Of a stretch of 64,000 nucleotides of DNA, positions 1 through 8,570 are shown in pieces. How positions within the stretch are numbered: the stretch's first letter is position 1; each line of letters opens with the position of its first letter. The notes beneath the pieces were generated by a model, which saw only the letters and a program-made list of their open reading frames with translations, was not told where the DNA came from and did no database searches. Source of the DNA: Endobacterium cereale (GTDB lineage: Bacteria > Pseudomonadota > Alphaproteobacteria > Rhizobiales > Rhizobiaceae); assembly GCF_009617585.1 (NCBI RefSeq), contig NZ_WIXI01000040.1:124001-188000 (forward strand). The letters run 5' to 3'. The translations under genes and the position numbers were made by a program.

Positions 1-188
1 TTGCCGTGGTCGGTTTCGGAGATCCTGAATTTTCCGCCTACCTCTGTCCGGGGCTGACGACGGTTCGGATTGACCGGCGCGCCATCGGCCGCTTGGCGGC
101 AGAAGCCATACTTGCGCGCATAGATGGCAGGGAGATCGCGACGATCGTGGATGTCGGGTTCCAACTGATAGAGCGGGAAAGCACTTGA
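1..188 (+). CDS. LacI-family transcriptional regulator, C-terminal fragment (cut by window start)
   Basis: Only the last ~62 residues are inside the window; the reading frame is open to the left edge. The segment AVVGFGDPEF followed by LTTVRIDRRAIGRLAAEAIL is the typical end of the periplasmic-binding-like effector domain of LacI/GalR regulators, where the last strand and helix lead to a short C-terminal tail. The DNA-binding headpiece lies outside the window, so the effector and target genes cannot be read. The FGDPEF/TTVRID wording recalls gluconate-type (GntR/LacI) members, but that is only resemblance. Truncation is due to the window boundary, not to a lesion. Confidence 0.8.
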   Translation, partial: AVVGFGDPEFSAYLCPGLTTVRIDRRAIGRLAAEAILARIDGREIATIVDVGFQLIEREST

Positions 189-318
189 ACAGGTATCTGG
201 CGGTGGCTCGCAATGTCATCCGCTGTGGTGCCACTACGTTACCTGTTTCGCGTTCTGATAGGTGGTCAATTTACGACGTGTCCAATAGTTTCGGGCCGTT
301 CGAGTCAGATAAATAGGA

Positions 319-726
319 ATGTCTTTGAAGCTTGCAGTTTCCCTCGTGGCCGCCGTTGTCGCCACCAGCGCCATCGCAGCAGCTCCTGCCCATGCCATCG
401 ACAGCAACATCGCCCGGCAGTTGAATAAGCTCGATCCGCAGGAACGGCGTGAACAGCGATGCGATATCGAAGCCATGTCGCAGATTGCCAAAGCCGATGG
501 AGGCTTCCAGCCGGATAAGGTTATTGCCTATAGTCGCGCCGATATCGTCGAGCAGGGCAACGACATTCGCGCGCCCGGCGCGGTCTTCCGCAGCGCCGGT
601 GACTGGTACAAGCTCAAATTCAAATGCAGAACCGGTTCAGAAGGCCTCGACATCGTTTCGTTTGACTACAAGATCGGTGACAAGATCCCACGCAGTGAAT
701 GGGATCGTCTGTACCTCTATGACTGA
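319..726 (+). CDS. DUF930-domain secreted protein
   Basis: A 135-residue protein with a clear Sec signal peptide (hydrophobic stretch about residues 5-22, cleavage after AHA near residue 26). The mature part carries the signature LDPQERREQRCDIEAM and a second Cys at residue 103 that could pair with Cys48 in the periplasm. This matches the DUF930 family, which is common in Rhizobiales and has no assigned function. The gene stands alone between the LacI-type regulator and a convergent permease gene. A short AGGA lies directly before the ATG. Confidence 0.75.
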   Translation: MSLKLAVSLVAAVVATSAIAAAPAHAIDSNIARQLNKLDPQERREQRCDIEAMSQIAKADGGFQPDKVIAYSRADIVEQGNDIRAPGAVFRSAGDWYKLKFKCRTGSEGLDIVSFDYKIGDKIPRSEWDRLYLYD

Positions 727-734
727 TCGCGCGC

Positions 735-1883
735 TCAGTCGGGAAGGCGGGGAACGGTCTTGCGTTCCGGGAAAAGTTCGGAAATTATCGTTACCAGTAT
801 AAGGGAGAGCGGCAAGGCAAGCATTGCTCCGACTGCTCCCCACATCCATGTCCAGAACAGGATGGCCACGAAGACAACGAAGGGATTGATTTCCCACTGG
901 CGACCCATGACGGCGGGGAAAACCAGATTTTCCACCACGAGATGAATTGCAAAAAATACCGCTGCCGGCGCTAACGCTAGGACCAGCGAATCGTGGGTTA
1001 TGATGCCTGCCACGGCCACTGCAAACGTCATCAGTGTAATGCCGAGAAACGGCACGAAACTGGATACGAAGGCAAATACGCCCCAAAGCACGGGCGCCGC
1101 CAGTCCGCCGGCATAGGCAATCAACGTCATGGAAACACCGAGCCCGGCATAGATCATCGTTGCAGTGGCAAAATAATAACCCAGCACCTCTTCGATCGAA
1201 TTGATGACACGGATCGCAACGAGCCTCTGCCGACGACGAGGGAACGCCAGGATGATGGTTCGGCGCAGGCGCAGGCGGCCGAGCAGGAACAGCAGGAGGG
1301 CGGCGAAGAAGATCAATCCCTGAACAATGGCTGGTGTCAGGTTAGAGGTAACGATGCCCAGAATATTACCGCTATTATCGATCAGCGACTGCATCGACAT
1401 CGGGCCGGACTCGAAACTGGCAGGGCTGATCTTGAGCCAGTGCTGACTTTCCAGAAACGGCATCAGCCGGTCGACCGTTCGTTCGACGAAATTTGGTCCT
1501 TCATTGACCAGTGTTGCGATCGGCTCGGCAAGCGCATTTGCCAGCAGGAACAGCACCGCAGCAACCGACGAGGAGAGGATCAGTGCGATGCCGAAACGCG
1601 GCACGCCGGCCCGCCCTAGCCGTTCCGCGGCAAGGCCCAGGATCATGCCAACCACCACGGCAAGCGTCAACGGAATCAGGATGAGCGACATGTGATTGAC
1701 GATGGCAAAGCCGATGATCATAAATATCCCGATGATGGCCCAGGAGGTAGCCACGTCGAGTGCCTCACGCCCAAGGGGCGCAGTCGGATCCGTCCCATCT
1801 TCCGGCAGGTTGTCGGCGCGCAGGATTGCAGGTTCTGATTTCAGCTTTTTGTATTTGTTGTTGCGTATGTTGAGCGCGACCAT
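735..1883 (-). CDS. AI-2E family transporter (PerM-like membrane protein)
   Basis: A 382-residue polytopic membrane protein. It opens with a charged cytoplasmic tail (~45 residues), then paired hydrophobic segments (IIGIFMIIGFAIVN, LILIPLTLAVVVGMIL), a long amphipathic middle region containing FVERTVDRLMPFLE, and a C-terminal membrane block with YAGGLAAPVLWGVFAFVSSFVPFLG and NPFVVFVAILFWTWMWGAVG. These blocks and their order are the hallmark of the AI-2E/PerM exporter family (PF01594). The substrate is unknown; family members move autoinducer-2 or Na+. It is convergent with the DUF930 gene, 8 bases apart. A start at 1883 is preceded by GGTGGAAC. Confidence 0.85.
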   Translation of the reverse strand: MVALNIRNNKYKKLKSEPAILRADNLPEDGTDPTAPLGREALDVATSWAIIGIFMIIGFAIVNHMSLILIPLTLAVVVGMILGLAAERLGRAGVPRFGIALILSSSVAAVLFLLANALAEPIATLVNEGPNFVERTVDRLMPFLESQHWLKISPASFESGPMSMQSLIDNSGNILGIVTSNLTPAIVQGLIFFAALLLFLLGRLRLRRTIILAFPRRRQRLVAIRVINSIEEVLGYYFATATMIYAGLGVSMTLIAYAGGLAAPVLWGVFAFVSSFVPFLGITLMTFAVAVAGIITHDSLVLALAPAAVFFAIHLVVENLVFPAVMGRQWEINPFVVFVAILFWTWMWGAVGAMLALPLSLILVTIISELFPERKTVPRLPD

Positions 1884-1961
1884 GTTCCACCGTTTCCCTT
1901 GACGCCCGTCAACGCGGAAACGGCCCTCCGGTTCCTTGAATGTGAGGAACAGACAGGTAGT

Positions 1962-2825
1962 CTAGGCTGTCAATTTCAGGCCGATGCCCCACGGATCCTT
2001 GAACGCAATTCCGCTTGCCGTTCTCGTGGTGGAAATTTCTTGTCTCTCCAGCGCGGTAACAGCCTGATCCAATGCCGCCTTGTCGTTGAAATGCAGTGAA
2101 TAATCGGCGAGGCCGGTCATGGCGTCACCGCGAATGCCGGCCCCCCGGCTGTTCCAGATGTTGGCAGCGATATGATGGTGGTAGCCACCGGTGGCAAAGA
2201 AGCTTGCTCCGGGATAACGCGCCATGACCTTCAGGCCAAGAACGTCACGATAGAAGGCGTCCGCCTGCGGCACGTCGCCGACCTGAAGGTGTATATGTCC
2301 GATCGCCGTTCCGTCCTGCATGCCTTCCCAGGAACCCTTGGCCGCACTGTCGTAGAGCGATTGAAGGTCGAGCCCTTCCGTCGCCATCTGAACCGTCCCA
2401 TCCGGAAACATCGTCCATTCGTCGGGTTGACGATCACGATAAATCTCGATGCCATTCCCTTCCGGATCAGACAGATAGATGGCTTCACTGACAAGATGGT
2501 CAGATGCGCCGTCGAGCCGCACTCCGGCATGAGCGGCATGTGCGAGCCAGGCCGCAAGGGCGGCGCGATCAGGCACCAGAAAGGCGGTGTGGAATAGGCC
2601 GGCCGCCGTACGCGGTGCGCGTGTCACATCGCCACGGGTTGTGATCGTCACAAGCGGGACATCGTTGACGCCCAGAATCTCGCCACTTGCCGAGTGCTCG
2701 AGCGACTTGAGGCCGATGATGCTGCGATAGAAGGCGGATACCGTTTCCAGATCGGCCACCACGAGATGGGCCTGATTGACATGGGCCGGTCGGGTCAACG
2801 CAAAGGGCGAAGCTGCATTGCTCAT
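1962..2825 (-). CDS. VOC-family ring-cleavage dioxygenase-like protein (CatE type)
   Basis: A 287-residue protein with two tandem vicinal-oxygen-chelate modules, about residues 15-130 (HLVVADLETVSAFYRSIIGL ... DPEGNGIEIYRD) and 165-285 (GHIHLQVGDVPQADAFYRDVLGL ... KDPWGIGLKL). This matches the Bacillus CatE type of extradiol dioxygenase or glyoxalase-like protein. Candidate metal ligands are His20 and the histidines and Glu of the repeated DPxGxGIE motif. I chose the start at 2825 because AGAGAGGA lies 6 bases upstream; a longer frame to 2867 lacks this. A catechol-type substrate is inferred from the family only; no aromatic pathway gene is adjacent. Confidence 0.75.
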   Translation of the reverse strand: MSNAASPFALTRPAHVNQAHLVVADLETVSAFYRSIIGLKSLEHSASGEILGVNDVPLVTITTRGDVTRAPRTAAGLFHTAFLVPDRAALAAWLAHAAHAGVRLDGASDHLVSEAIYLSDPEGNGIEIYRDRQPDEWTMFPDGTVQMATEGLDLQSLYDSAAKGSWEGMQDGTAIGHIHLQVGDVPQADAFYRDVLGLKVMARYPGASFFATGGYHHHIAANIWNSRGAGIRGDAMTGLADYSLHFNDKAALDQAVTALERQEISTTRTASGIAFKDPWGIGLKLTA

Positions 2826-2990
2826 GGTAGATCCTCTCTCTGTGGCGTTCTGCCACGTCGTCTGCATGGCTTATGTTTGTTTTCCGGCATTCACGATAGG
2901 TAAGTTATTGGCGATTAAACGTTCGCTGATTGTTGACAATCGCCGCGGACATTTAGCTTTCGAAGCCAGCCCGGCGTTTCGGGGAAGGCC

Positions 2991-3401
2991 ATGTACGAGA
3001 AGATTATCGTCGCCATCGACACCGTTCAAATGGACAAGGGCGAGCGCATCCTGCGCCGAGCGATGCGTATGGTTGCCCCGGGCGGCGCGCTCATTCTGGT
3101 TAATGCGGTCGAGGACGTACCGGCCTATATTGCAGTTTCCGAACCGATCGATCTGGCTGTTGCTGCACGAAAGGCGGCCGATGAAACACTGACGGCTCTG
3201 TGCGAGCGCCTTGGTGTCAACGCGCATGTCGAGATCCGACAGGGTGCGGCTGCGCGTGAAATCCTCGCATCTGCAGAGCAGAACCAAGCCGATCTGATCC
3301 TGATTGCTTCGCACGTTCCGGATGTTTCCAACTATTTCATCGGTGCGACGGCCGACCGTATCGTGCGACACGCGCGCTGTTCCGTGTTGATAGACCGCTG
3401 A
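2991..3401 (+). CDS. Universal stress protein (UspA domain)
   Basis: A 136-residue single-domain USP. It starts with YEKIIVAIDT, continues with EILASAEQNQADLILIASH, and ends FIGATADRIVRHARCSVLIDR, the usual USP C-terminal strand and helix that contributes to the ATP pocket in nucleotide-binding members. A strong GGGGAAGG precedes the ATG. It lies divergent from the VOC gene and 110 bases upstream of the hemolysin-III-like gene. Stress-linked function is inferred from the family. Confidence 0.88.
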   Translation: MYEKIIVAIDTVQMDKGERILRRAMRMVAPGGALILVNAVEDVPAYIAVSEPIDLAVAARKAADETLTALCERLGVNAHVEIRQGAAAREILASAEQNQADLILIASHVPDVSNYFIGATADRIVRHARCSVLIDR

Positions 3402-3513
3402 AGGTGCCGCTTGTCTTTCAGTGCGCAACGCAATGTGATGCCTAAGGCTGGCTGATGCCATTGCCCTGCGGCGCGGGCTTGTTCATTCTTATGTGCAAAT
3501 ACTCGGAGCGACC

Positions 3514-4236
3514 ATGATCAGGCATTTGGAGAAGGCTGAAACCGGACAGATCGGCGGCGCGTTTGCGAGACCGATGAGCGATCTTTTCGACTTTGGCCGT
3601 GCGCACGACTTCGCTGAAATTGTCGCCGACGGTATCGTTCACGGTGTCGGTCTGGTTTTCGCGCTGATCGGCGTAACCGCGCTGATCTTTTACGCTACGC
3701 TCTGGTCGAGTTATGGTGAGCTTGCAGCCGCATGGATTTACGGACTTGGCCTTGTGTTGTGCATCGCCGTTTCGTTCACCTACAATATCTGGCCGACATC
3801 ACGGACCAAATGGATATTAAGGCGTTTCGATCATTCGGCGATCTTTGTGCTGATCGCAGCCACCTACACACCTTTCCTCGAGCGCGGCGCGCATGAGCCG
3901 ATGATTGCCGTCATGCTGGGCGCCATCTGGCTTGTGGCGATCGGCGGCATTGTATTGAAATGTCTGTTTCCCGGCCGTTATGACCGATTGGCGATATTGC
4001 TTTATCTCGCCATGGGCTGGAGCGGCGTCATGGTCGCCGGGCCGATCTCGGAGTACCTGCCGTCGGTCACCGTCTGGCTGATCGTGGTGGGCGGGCTGAT
4101 CTATTCTCTCGGGGTGATCTTTCACGTCTGGGAACGGCTGCGTTTTCAGCGCGCCATCTGGCATGCCTTCGTCATTGCCGCGGCCGCCGTGCATTATTCC
4201 GCGGTGATGACCTGTTTCAGCCTTTCCGGCGCGTGA
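3514..4236 (+). CDS. Hemolysin III / TrhA (PAQR) family membrane protein
   Basis: A 240-residue protein with about seven membrane segments. The PAQR/HlyIII signatures are visible: DFAEIVADGIVHGVG near the N-terminus, FDHSAIFVLIAATYTPF in the middle, and VWERLRFQRAIWHAFVIAAAAVHY near the end. The conserved His and Asp residues form a metal-dependent hydrolase-like site in the family. Bacterial TrhA members influence membrane energetics and lipid homeostasis rather than lysing cells. I moved the start to 3514 because GGAG lies 7 bases upstream; the frame also allows 3493. Confidence 0.85.
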   Translation: MIRHLEKAETGQIGGAFARPMSDLFDFGRAHDFAEIVADGIVHGVGLVFALIGVTALIFYATLWSSYGELAAAWIYGLGLVLCIAVSFTYNIWPTSRTKWILRRFDHSAIFVLIAATYTPFLERGAHEPMIAVMLGAIWLVAIGGIVLKCLFPGRYDRLAILLYLAMGWSGVMVAGPISEYLPSVTVWLIVVGGLIYSLGVIFHVWERLRFQRAIWHAFVIAAAAVHYSAVMTCFSLSGA

Positions 4237-4305
4237 CAACCCAAGCGTATCTCGCTGGACAGACGCGCACCACCTCTCTTACATGGCGGCATACTCTTTT
4301 GACGG

Positions 4306-4836
4306 ATGCCAGCCATGCCCAATGCCCAGTCCGCGACCACCGTTCGCGACGCCACCGAAGCCGATCTTGCCGACATCATGGATATCTATAACGACGCCGT
4401 ATTAAACACGACGGCGATCTGGAACGACAATGTGGTTGATCTCGCCAATCGGCAAGACTGGTTTGCCGCCCGCATGGCGCGGGGTTTCCCCATTCTCGTC
4501 GCCGAGGTCGATGGCAGGCTTTCAGGTTACGCGTCCTATGGAGACTGGCGCGCCTTCGAAGGGTTTCGCCACACGGTTGAGCATTCCGTCTATGTTCACA
4601 AGAATGCACGTGGGCACGGTCTCGGCGGGCTTTTGATGCAAGCGCTGATCGAACGGGCAGAGGCAGGCCCTATCCATGTCATGGTCGCCTGTATCGAAGC
4701 GAAGAACGAAGCATCCATCCGGCTTCATGAAAAGCTCGGCTTCCGCACCACCGGCACATTTCTTGAGGTCGGCACCAAGTTCGGCCGTTGGCTGGATCTC
4801 ACCTGCATGGAACTGCGTGTAGGCGAGAACGGTTGA
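4306..4836 (+). CDS. GNAT acetyltransferase, phosphinothricin/methionine-sulfone acetyltransferase-like
   Basis: A 176-residue GNAT protein. It begins VRDATEADLADIMDIYNDAV, has HTVEHSVYVHKNARGHGLGGLL (the acetyl-CoA pyrophosphate-binding R/Q-x-x-G-x-G/A loop, here RGHGLG) and ends CIEAKNEASIRLHEKLGF with GRWLDLTCMELRV. This is the architecture of the Pat/Bar-type L-amino-acid N-acyltransferases (YncA/MddA group), which acetylate methionine sulfone, sulfoximine or phosphinothricin. The precise acceptor cannot be read. An alternative ATG lies 9 bases downstream at 4315. Confidence 0.85.
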   Translation: MPAMPNAQSATTVRDATEADLADIMDIYNDAVLNTTAIWNDNVVDLANRQDWFAARMARGFPILVAEVDGRLSGYASYGDWRAFEGFRHTVEHSVYVHKNARGHGLGGLLMQALIERAEAGPIHVMVACIEAKNEASIRLHEKLGFRTTGTFLEVGTKFGRWLDLTCMELRVGENG

Positions 4837-4878
4837 CCCCTCGTCTCTAGAGCTTTCAGGCCGCCAAAGGAGCATTTG

Positions 4879-5289
4879 ATGAAGATCACTCATAGCGAAG
4901 CACGCGCTTCGGTCACGCCGTCCTCCGATTATTTCACGGGTCACGTTCGGCAAGATCCCTTGAACGCCGCTGAGGTGCCGGGGCGGAGCCGGATCATCAG
5001 TGTCACCTTCGAGCCGGGCGCGCGGACCGCCTGGCACACGCATCCGCTCGGGCAGACGCTCGTCATCACCTCGGGCGCCGGTCTGGTGCAGACATGGGAC
5101 GGGCCGATCCGACGTGTGCGTTCCGGCGATGTTGTGTGGTTTCCGGCAGGCGAAAAGCATTGGCATGGCGCGGGGCCGGATACCGCAATGACGCATATTG
5201 CCATTCAGGAAGAGTTGGATGGTCGTACTGCCGACTGGATGGAAAAGGTCTCACACGAGCAATATGGCGGCGAAATCAAAAACGATTGA
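4879..5289 (+). CDS. Small cupin protein with Mn-type site, (R)-hydroxynitrile-lyase-like
   Basis: A 136-residue single-domain cupin. Cupin motif 1 is [11 protein letters not shown], giving His53, His55 and Gln59; motif 2, PAGEKHWHG, supplies His94. This three-His-one-Gln set is the metal site known from the manganese cupin hydroxynitrile lyases of Acidobacteria. Bacterial cupins of this size and signature are widespread and often annotated 'cupin, carboxymuconolactone-type', so the cyanohydrin activity is only a possibility. Start: ATG at 4879 with AAAGGAG 6 bases upstream. A perfect-stem terminator follows. Confidence 0.7.
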   Translation: MKITHSEARASVTPSSDYFTGHVRQDPLNAAEVPGRSRIISVTFEPGARTAWHTHPLGQTLVITSGAGLVQTWDGPIRRVRSGDVVWFPAGEKHWHGAGPDTAMTHIAIQEELDGRTADWMEKVSHEQYGGEIKND

Positions 5290-5317
5290 TACCGTCAGGT
5301 CCCGATACCCAAGCAAA

Positions 5318-5346
5318 AAGGCCGGCATCGCTGCCGGCCTTTGTTG
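5318..5346. terminator. Bidirectional intrinsic terminator
   Basis: A perfect 10-bp stem (5318-5327 with 5332-5341) and a TCGC loop, flanked by A-rich sequence on the left and T-rich on the right. It sits between the convergent cupin and kdgD genes and can serve both. Confidence 0.85.
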
Positions 5347-5366
5347 TTTCGGGTGTCGAATGAAGG

Positions 5367-6314
<948 letters not shown>

Positions 6315-6348
6315 CTATTGCTTGCGATTGCGCAGAAGCTAACAAGAG

Positions 6349-6376
6349 ATATTATGACTGTCAATTGAGATAATAT
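6349..6376. promoter_or_regulatory. AT-rich inverted repeat upstream of kdgD
   Basis: A 7-bp inverted repeat (6349-6355 and 6370-6376, ATATTAT/ATAATAT) lies in the 82-base gap between the FadR-type regulator stop and the kdgD start. It could be an operator or part of a separate kdgD promoter. No better consensus is visible. Confidence 0.35.
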
Positions 6377-6387
6377 ATTTCCGGTGG

Positions 6388-7128
6388 TCATAGACGGCGG
6401 ATCAGCGACCTGTAACGCTGCTGGCTGCCTTTGAGGTGGGTGCGCATCGCATCCCGCGCCGCCGAATCATCGCCGCCGGCAATGGCGCGGGCAATGGCGG
6501 CATGTTCTTTCTGGATCTGTGCCATGTAGTCTGCGGGCGAGGGTGAGGTGTCGCTGTCGCTCAGCAGTGAGCGCGGAATCATCTGCTTGCCGATTGCCTC
6601 CAGCAATTCCCGAAAACGCGGATTGTTGGTGGAATCGGCAATGGCAAAGTGGAAGGCGCGATCGCTTTCGACCGTCGGATTTCCTGCCGTTATCTGCTTC
6701 TCGATGGCTTCGAGACATTCGAAGATGGTTTCCTGCTGCGCCGGGGACGAGCGCAGCGCAGCCAGTCCGGCGGATTCGATCTCGATCGCGGCGCGAACCT
6801 CAAGCATTTCAATGATGGAGGACACGCGGCCGGCATCGACATTGCGCAGTCCGTTCTGCAGCAGCCCTTCCTGCGCGGGAAGGACGAAAACGCCCACGCC
6901 ATGGCGCACTTCGACGAGGCCGTCAGCGCGCAGGGAGGCAATTGCTTCGCGGATGACCGTTCGGCTGACCTGGTGCTGTTCCGTCATCCCGCTTTCGGTC
7001 GGCAACTTGTCGCCGGGCTTCAATTCGCCGCCGGTGATAGCATCACGTATGCGCCGGCCAACCGTCTCAACGAGGTTACGACCCTTGCGGGCAGGGGCTT
7101 TCCCCGTGGTGTCATCGGATGTCGACAA
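6388..7128 (-). CDS. FadR-subfamily GntR regulator (FCD domain), probable acid-sugar regulator
   Basis: A 246-residue regulator. The N-terminal winged helix (about 18-85) contains GGELKPGDKLPTE and SRTVIREAIASLRADGLVEVRHGVGVFV, the GntR HTH signature. The C-terminal all-helical FCD domain contains FHFAIADSTNNPRFRELLEAIG and HAAIARAIAGGD, supplying His ligands for a metal/carboxylate effector pocket. The start must be TTG at 7128, because an in-frame TGA lies two codons upstream and there is no other Met before the HTH. It is placed between kdgD and the divergent enolase-family gene, so it most likely controls both; the effector is probably a sugar acid. Confidence 0.88.
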   Translation of the reverse strand: MSTSDDTTGKAPARKGRNLVETVGRRIRDAITGGELKPGDKLPTESGMTEQHQVSRTVIREAIASLRADGLVEVRHGVGVFVLPAQEGLLQNGLRNVDAGRVSSIIEMLEVRAAIEIESAGLAALRSSPAQQETIFECLEAIEKQITAGNPTVESDRAFHFAIADSTNNPRFRELLEAIGKQMIPRSLLSDSDTSPSPADYMAQIQKEHAAIARAIAGGDDSAARDAMRTHLKGSQQRYRSLIRRL

Positions 7129-7214
7129 GGTTCACCGCTTTCCGGTTGCCATCATTTCAGTGACTTAATGACCGAATGCCTCTGCTTGTTGTCAAGGATG
7201 AAAAGAGAAATCCG

Positions 7215-7271
7215 TTGACCTTGTTGATGATAACTATACTATGACACGACGTCTGATGTATGATGACATTA
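7215..7271 (+). promoter_or_regulatory. Candidate promoter and GntR-type operator for the enolase-superfamily gene
   Basis: TTGACC (7215-7220) and TACTAT (7237-7242) are separated by 16 bases and resemble a sigma-70 promoter. Just downstream, 7254-7271 holds an imperfect repeat TGATGT-N6-ACATTA, a plausible site for one of the FadR-type regulators. Prediction by eye only. Confidence 0.4.
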
Positions 7272-7377
7272 GGCCCAATCGCCGGAGTGAGCGCATTTCT
7301 GACCCAATGGTGCGGAAATGCGAGGCGAAAGACAGCAAGAGCGTGGCGTATCGGCTGACGCTGAAGAGGAGGAAATC

Positions 7378-8526
7378 GTGAAGATTGTAGACGTCAATGT
7401 GCGAGTGTTTTCCCATACGACGCAGCGCCATCAGGATACGGCCGGCCACGCCCATCCCGGCCCGCCGCACAAGGTCAACCTGGCGATCCTGACCATCGTC
7501 GCCGATGACGGCACGGAGGGGTATTGTTTTGCGGCGCCGGAAGTCGTGCGTCCGCATGTGATCGAAAAATTCGTCAAGAAAGTGCTGATCGGCGAAGATC
7601 CGTTTGCGCGTGAACGTCTGTGGCAGGATCTGGCGCATTGGCAGCGCGGCAGCGCCATGCAGTTGACCGACCGCACACTGGCGATTGTCGATTGCGCGCT
7701 TTGGGATCTGGCTGGCCGCAAGCTCAACATGCCGGTTCACAAGCTGATCGGAAGCTACCGCGAAAAAATGCCGGCCTATGGCTCGATCATGTGCGGTGAC
7801 GAGCTGGAAAACGGTCTGGCGACGCCGGAGGATTACGGCCGTTTTGCCGAAAAACTGGTCAAGCGCGGCTACAAGGGCATCAAGCTGCACACATGGATGC
7901 CGCCGGTTTCCTGGGCGCCTGATGTCAAGATGGACCTGAAGGCCTGCGCCGCGGTGCGCGAGGCTGTCGGTCCGGATATCCATCTGATGATCGATGCTTT
8001 CCACTGGTACACCCGCACGGAAGCGCTTGAACTTGGCCGCGGCCTTGAAAAGCTCGATTTTGCTTGGATCGAAGAGCCGATGGACGAGCAGAGCTCAGCC
8101 TCCTATGCCTGGCTTGCGGAAAATCTCGATATCCCGGTCGTCGGGCCGGAAAGCGCGCATGGCAAACATTTCAACCGTGCCGAATGGATCACCTCCAAGG
8201 CCTGCGACATTCTTCGCACCGGCGTCCACGATGTCGGCGGCATCAGTCCGGCGATGAAGTGCATGCATCTGGCCGAATCTTTTGGCATGAACTGCGAAAT
8301 CCACGGCAATGGTGCGCCGAACCTGATCGTCGCCGCCTGCGTGAAGAACGCCAAATGGTACGAGCGCGGCCTGCTGCATCCCTTCCTCGAATATGATGAC
8401 GGTTTCGAGTACCTGAACGAACTTGTCGACCCGATGGATGAGGACGGTTTCGTTCACATCTCCGACAAGCCGGGTCTGGGCGAAGACATCAATTTCGACT
8501 TCATCAACGCGAATATCGTCGGCTGA
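7378..8526 (+). CDS. Enolase-superfamily (mandelate-racemase group) acid-sugar dehydratase
   Basis: A 382-residue TIM-barrel enzyme. Mg ligands are Asp206 (LMIDAFHW), Glu232 (WIEEP) and Glu258 (GPESAHG). The second-strand motif is Lys169-x-His171 (GIKLHTW), and the His309/Asp285 dyad (EIHGNG, HDVGG) is on the opposite face. This fits mandelate-racemase-group dehydratases acting on aldaric or aldonic acids; the exact sugar is not readable. A GTG start at 7378 is used because GAGGAGGAAAT lies immediately upstream; the in-frame ATG at 7318 lacks a site. Pairing with kdgD suggests galactarate/glucarate-type substrates feeding 5-dehydro-4-deoxyglucarate. It differs clearly from the Agrobacterium galactarolactone cycloisomerase as I remember that sequence. 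Confidence 0.8.
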   Translation: MKIVDVNVRVFSHTTQRHQDTAGHAHPGPPHKVNLAILTIVADDGTEGYCFAAPEVVRPHVIEKFVKKVLIGEDPFARERLWQDLAHWQRGSAMQLTDRTLAIVDCALWDLAGRKLNMPVHKLIGSYREKMPAYGSIMCGDELENGLATPEDYGRFAEKLVKRGYKGIKLHTWMPPVSWAPDVKMDLKACAAVREAVGPDIHLMIDAFHWYTRTEALELGRGLEKLDFAWIEEPMDEQSSASYAWLAENLDIPVVGPESAHGKHFNRAEWITSKACDILRTGVHDVGGISPAMKCMHLAESFGMNCEIHGNGAPNLIVAACVKNAKWYERGLLHPFLEYDDGFEYLNELVDPMDEDGFVHISDKPGLGEDINFDFINANIVG

Positions 8527-8538
8527 TCTGCTCTAAGC

Positions 8539-8570
8539 AAATACCCGGCCTGTGAGGGCCGGGTATTTTC
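8539..8570. terminator. Bidirectional intrinsic terminator
   Basis: A perfect 12-bp stem (8539-8550 with 8557-8568), 6-base loop, A/T-rich at both feet. It lies between the convergent dehydratase and hydrolase genes and overlaps the hydrolase stop codon region. Confidence 0.88.

Noticed and set aside
188..247. AACAGGT/ACCTGTT complementary segments after the LacI-type gene
   Set aside because: The loop would be about 46 bases and no T-run follows, so it is neither a convincing terminator nor an operator.
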